DNA from: Bordetella parapertussis
GTDB taxonomy: Bacteria > Pseudomonadota > Gammaproteobacteria > Burkholderiales > SG8-39
Reading direction: 5' to 3'
DNA length: 7,445 nt
NCBI GenBank assembly: GCA_945906975.1
Contig: CAMDRY010000150.1
Span: forward strand, 1-7,445
The position numbers and the translations under genes are program-made. The notes beneath the pieces were generated by a model. The model saw only the letters and a program-made list of their open reading frames with translations, made no database searches and was not told where the DNA came from. Shown piece by piece: positions 6,323 to 7,445 of this stretch. How positions within the stretch are numbered: the stretch's first letter is position 1; every line of letters starts with the position of its first letter.

Positions 6323-6892
6323 GTGAAAAAAAATAATGTTTCCGTTTTCGCGACGGTGCTCTTGCTGAGCCTGCTCGCGGCATGTTCGAGCACGCCCGGC
6401 CCGGAACAAGGCGGCGTGGCCGTCGAAGAGCGCACTCCGCGCGCGCCCGGCGCTGATAAGCCCGTGCCGCCGCCAGCAGTGGCAACGCCCCAGCCGGTGG
6501 CCCCCGTGCAAACCATAGGCGCCAACCCGCTCAAGGATCCGGCCAATATCCTGTCCAAGCGCAGCATTTATTACGCGCTCGACAGCGATGCGATCAAGGA
6601 CGAGTACCGGCCGATGATGCAGGCGCACGCCAAGTGGCTGGTCGAGCATCGCGAAGCCAGGATACTGATCCAGGGCAATTGCGATGAGCGCGGCAGCCGC
6701 GAATACAACCTGGCGCTGGGCCAGCGTCGCGCAGAGGGCGTCAAGCGCATGCTGATGCTGCTTGGTGCGACCGAGGCGCAGGTCGAGGCGGTCAGCCTTG
6801 GCGAAGAAAAGCCACGTTGCAGCACCGACCAGACCGATGCCTGCCTGGCTGAGAACCGCCGCAGCGATGTGCTTTACGGCGGCGAGTACTGA
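6323..6892 (+). CDS. pal: Peptidoglycan-associated lipoprotein Pal
   Basis: Pal is an outer-membrane lipoprotein that binds peptidoglycan and TolB. The 189-residue precursor starts KKNNVSVFATVLLLSLLAAC, with lipobox LAAC and the lipidated cysteine C21. A Pro/Ala-rich tether (about 23-75) precedes the OmpA-like domain (about 80-189). That domain has IYYALDSD in the usual FDFD position, GNCDERGSREYN (118-129) with D121 and R123 expected to contact diaminopimelate, the helix LALGQRRAEGVKRML, and ENRRSDVLY at the end. C166 and C174 flank a short segment where many Pal proteins have GHDEAAW-like sequence, and could form a disulfide; C120 is a third mature-domain cysteine. GTG start with AGGAGGT; A8 follows the start codon. 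cpoB begins 4 bp after the stop. Confidence 0.96.
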   Translation: MKKNNVSVFATVLLLSLLAACSSTPGPEQGGVAVEERTPRAPGADKPVPPPAVATPQPVAPVQTIGANPLKDPANILSKRSIYYALDSDAIKDEYRPMMQAHAKWLVEHREARILIQGNCDERGSREYNLALGQRRAEGVKRMLMLLGATEAQVEAVSLGEEKPRCSTDQTDACLAENRRSDVLYGGEY

Positions 6893-6896
6893 CATC

Positions 6897-7445
6897 ATGC
6901 GTCGGCCTTTGGGCGCGGTTGTTTGGCTTGCCGCGTGTTGCCTTTGTCTTGCGGCCGGCGGCGTGCGCGCCGGGTTGTTCGATGACGACGAGGCGCGCAA
7001 GCAAATCTTCGAATTGCGGTTGAAGGTAGATGCGGACCGGTTGAAGGCAGATGCCGACCAGAAACTGCTCGATGCGCGGCTGCTCAAAATCGAGGCGGCG
7101 GTGCAGGATCGCAAGCCGCTGATCGATCTTGCCGCCTTGATCGACAGTCTCAAGCAGGACATGGCCGGGCTGCGCGGCCAGATCGAGGTGCTGACCAACC
7201 AGGCGGAGCAAATCGAAAAACGGCAAAAGGATTTGTACGTGGATCTGGACAACCGCCTGCGCAAGCTCGAGCAGGTGCAAGCCGAGGTCAAGGCGCCTGC
7301 CCCGATCGCGCCGGTGGCCGATCCGGCTGGCGAAAACAAAACCTACGAGGCTGTGCTCAACCAGTTCAAGCTGGGCCATTACCAGTCGGCCATCGCCTCG
7401 TTTCAGGGGTTTATGACCAATTACGCGCAAAGCCCGTTGGTGCCC
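6897..7445 (+). CDS. cpoB: Cell division coordinator CpoB/YbgF (3' end beyond window)
   Basis: CpoB is a periplasmic protein that coordinates outer-membrane constriction by Tol with peptidoglycan synthesis. The 183 residues seen begin with a signal peptide (about 1-25) likely cut after VRA, leaving GLFDDDEARKQI, the common mature start of betaproteobacterial homologues. An LAAC lipobox-like string at 11-14 is considered coincidental. A charged coiled coil spans about 33-130, interrupted by QDRKPLIDLAAL, and corresponds to the trimerising TolA-binding domain. A Pro-rich linker (133-144) leads into the first TPR helices (TYEAVLNQFKLGHYQSAIAS, 149-168). Residues RLKVDAD and RLKADAD are a heptad duplication. 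The frame is still open at the window edge. There is no clear Shine-Dalgarno sequence; the start lies 4 bp after pal, so translation is probably coupled. Confidence 0.93.
   Translation, partial: MRRPLGAVVWLAACCLCLAAGGVRAGLFDDDEARKQIFELRLKVDADRLKADADQKLLDARLLKIEAAVQDRKPLIDLAALIDSLKQDMAGLRGQIEVLTNQAEQIEKRQKDLYVDLDNRLRKLEQVQAEVKAPAPIAPVADPAGENKTYEAVLNQFKLGHYQSAIASFQGFMTNYAQSPLVP
7017..7058 (+). repeat. 21-bp tandem duplication in cpoB
   Basis: CGGTTGAAGGTAGATGCGGAC (7017-7037) is followed directly by CGGTTGAAGGCAGATGCCGAC (7038-7058), 19 of 21 bases identical. It duplicates exactly one heptad of the coiled coil (RLKVDAD, RLKADAD), preserving register. Confidence 0.85.

Noticed and set aside
6927..6938. 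LAAC lipobox in the CpoB signal sequence
   Set aside because: The hydrophobic stretch continues past it to an AxA-type site before GLFDDDEAR, the usual mature start, and CpoB is not known as a lipoprotein.
6248..7339. 363-codon open frame on the - strand opposite pal and cpoB
   Set aside because: It crosses two clear + strand genes and encodes low-complexity Ser/Arg/Ala-rich sequence; a shadow frame.

Overview
The window is a housekeeping stretch of a high-GC Gram-negative chromosome, most likely a betaproteobacterium. All genes lie on the + strand. The lineage call rests on the RuvB N-terminus (xIETDRLIS...), the mature CpoB N-terminus (GLFDDDEAR), the OmpA-type Pal with GNxDERGSREYN, and the gene order ruvC-ruvA-ruvB-ybgC-tolQ-tolR-tolA-tolB-pal-cpoB. 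The lineage is an inference from remembered family patterns; no search was run.

Bases 1-30 are the last codons of an upstream gene, possibly yebC. Bases 63-1186 hold ruvC and ruvA, fused by an ATGA overlap. A 368-bp gap (1187-1554) follows. It contains a terminator-like hairpin, three perfect-period 14-bp tandem repeats, a 38-codon small ORF with a Shine-Dalgarno sequence, and an extended -10 element that ends exactly where a promoter for a leaderless ruvB mRNA should. ruvB (1555-2604) overlaps ybgC, and ybgC leads without a break into tolQ, tolR and tolA. A 123-bp gap (4909-5031) with a TATAAT box and two hairpins precedes tolB, pal and the truncated cpoB, so the Tol-Pal block probably has an internal promoter, as in E. 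coli.

The genes form two machines. RuvA and RuvB bind and migrate Holliday junctions, and RuvC resolves them. TolQ and TolR form the proton-driven stator complex that energises TolA. TolA reaches across the periplasm to TolB and the peptidoglycan-binding lipoprotein Pal during outer-membrane constriction. CpoB links this to peptidoglycan synthesis, and YbgC is the acyl-CoA thioesterase customarily encoded with them.

I do not see a new defence, mobile or biosynthetic system. The least ordinary signals are regulatory: ruvC and ruvB share an identical -10/N6/GTG arrangement suggesting leaderless mRNAs; the ruvA-ruvB gap has a triple 14-bp repeat; a 5-codon mini-ORF bridges ybgC and tolQ; and a GC-rich 9-bp hairpin sits where the tolB ribosome binding site should be. 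Smaller protein-level points are a short proline-rich TolA, a possible disulfide in Pal, and a fresh-looking heptad duplication in CpoB.
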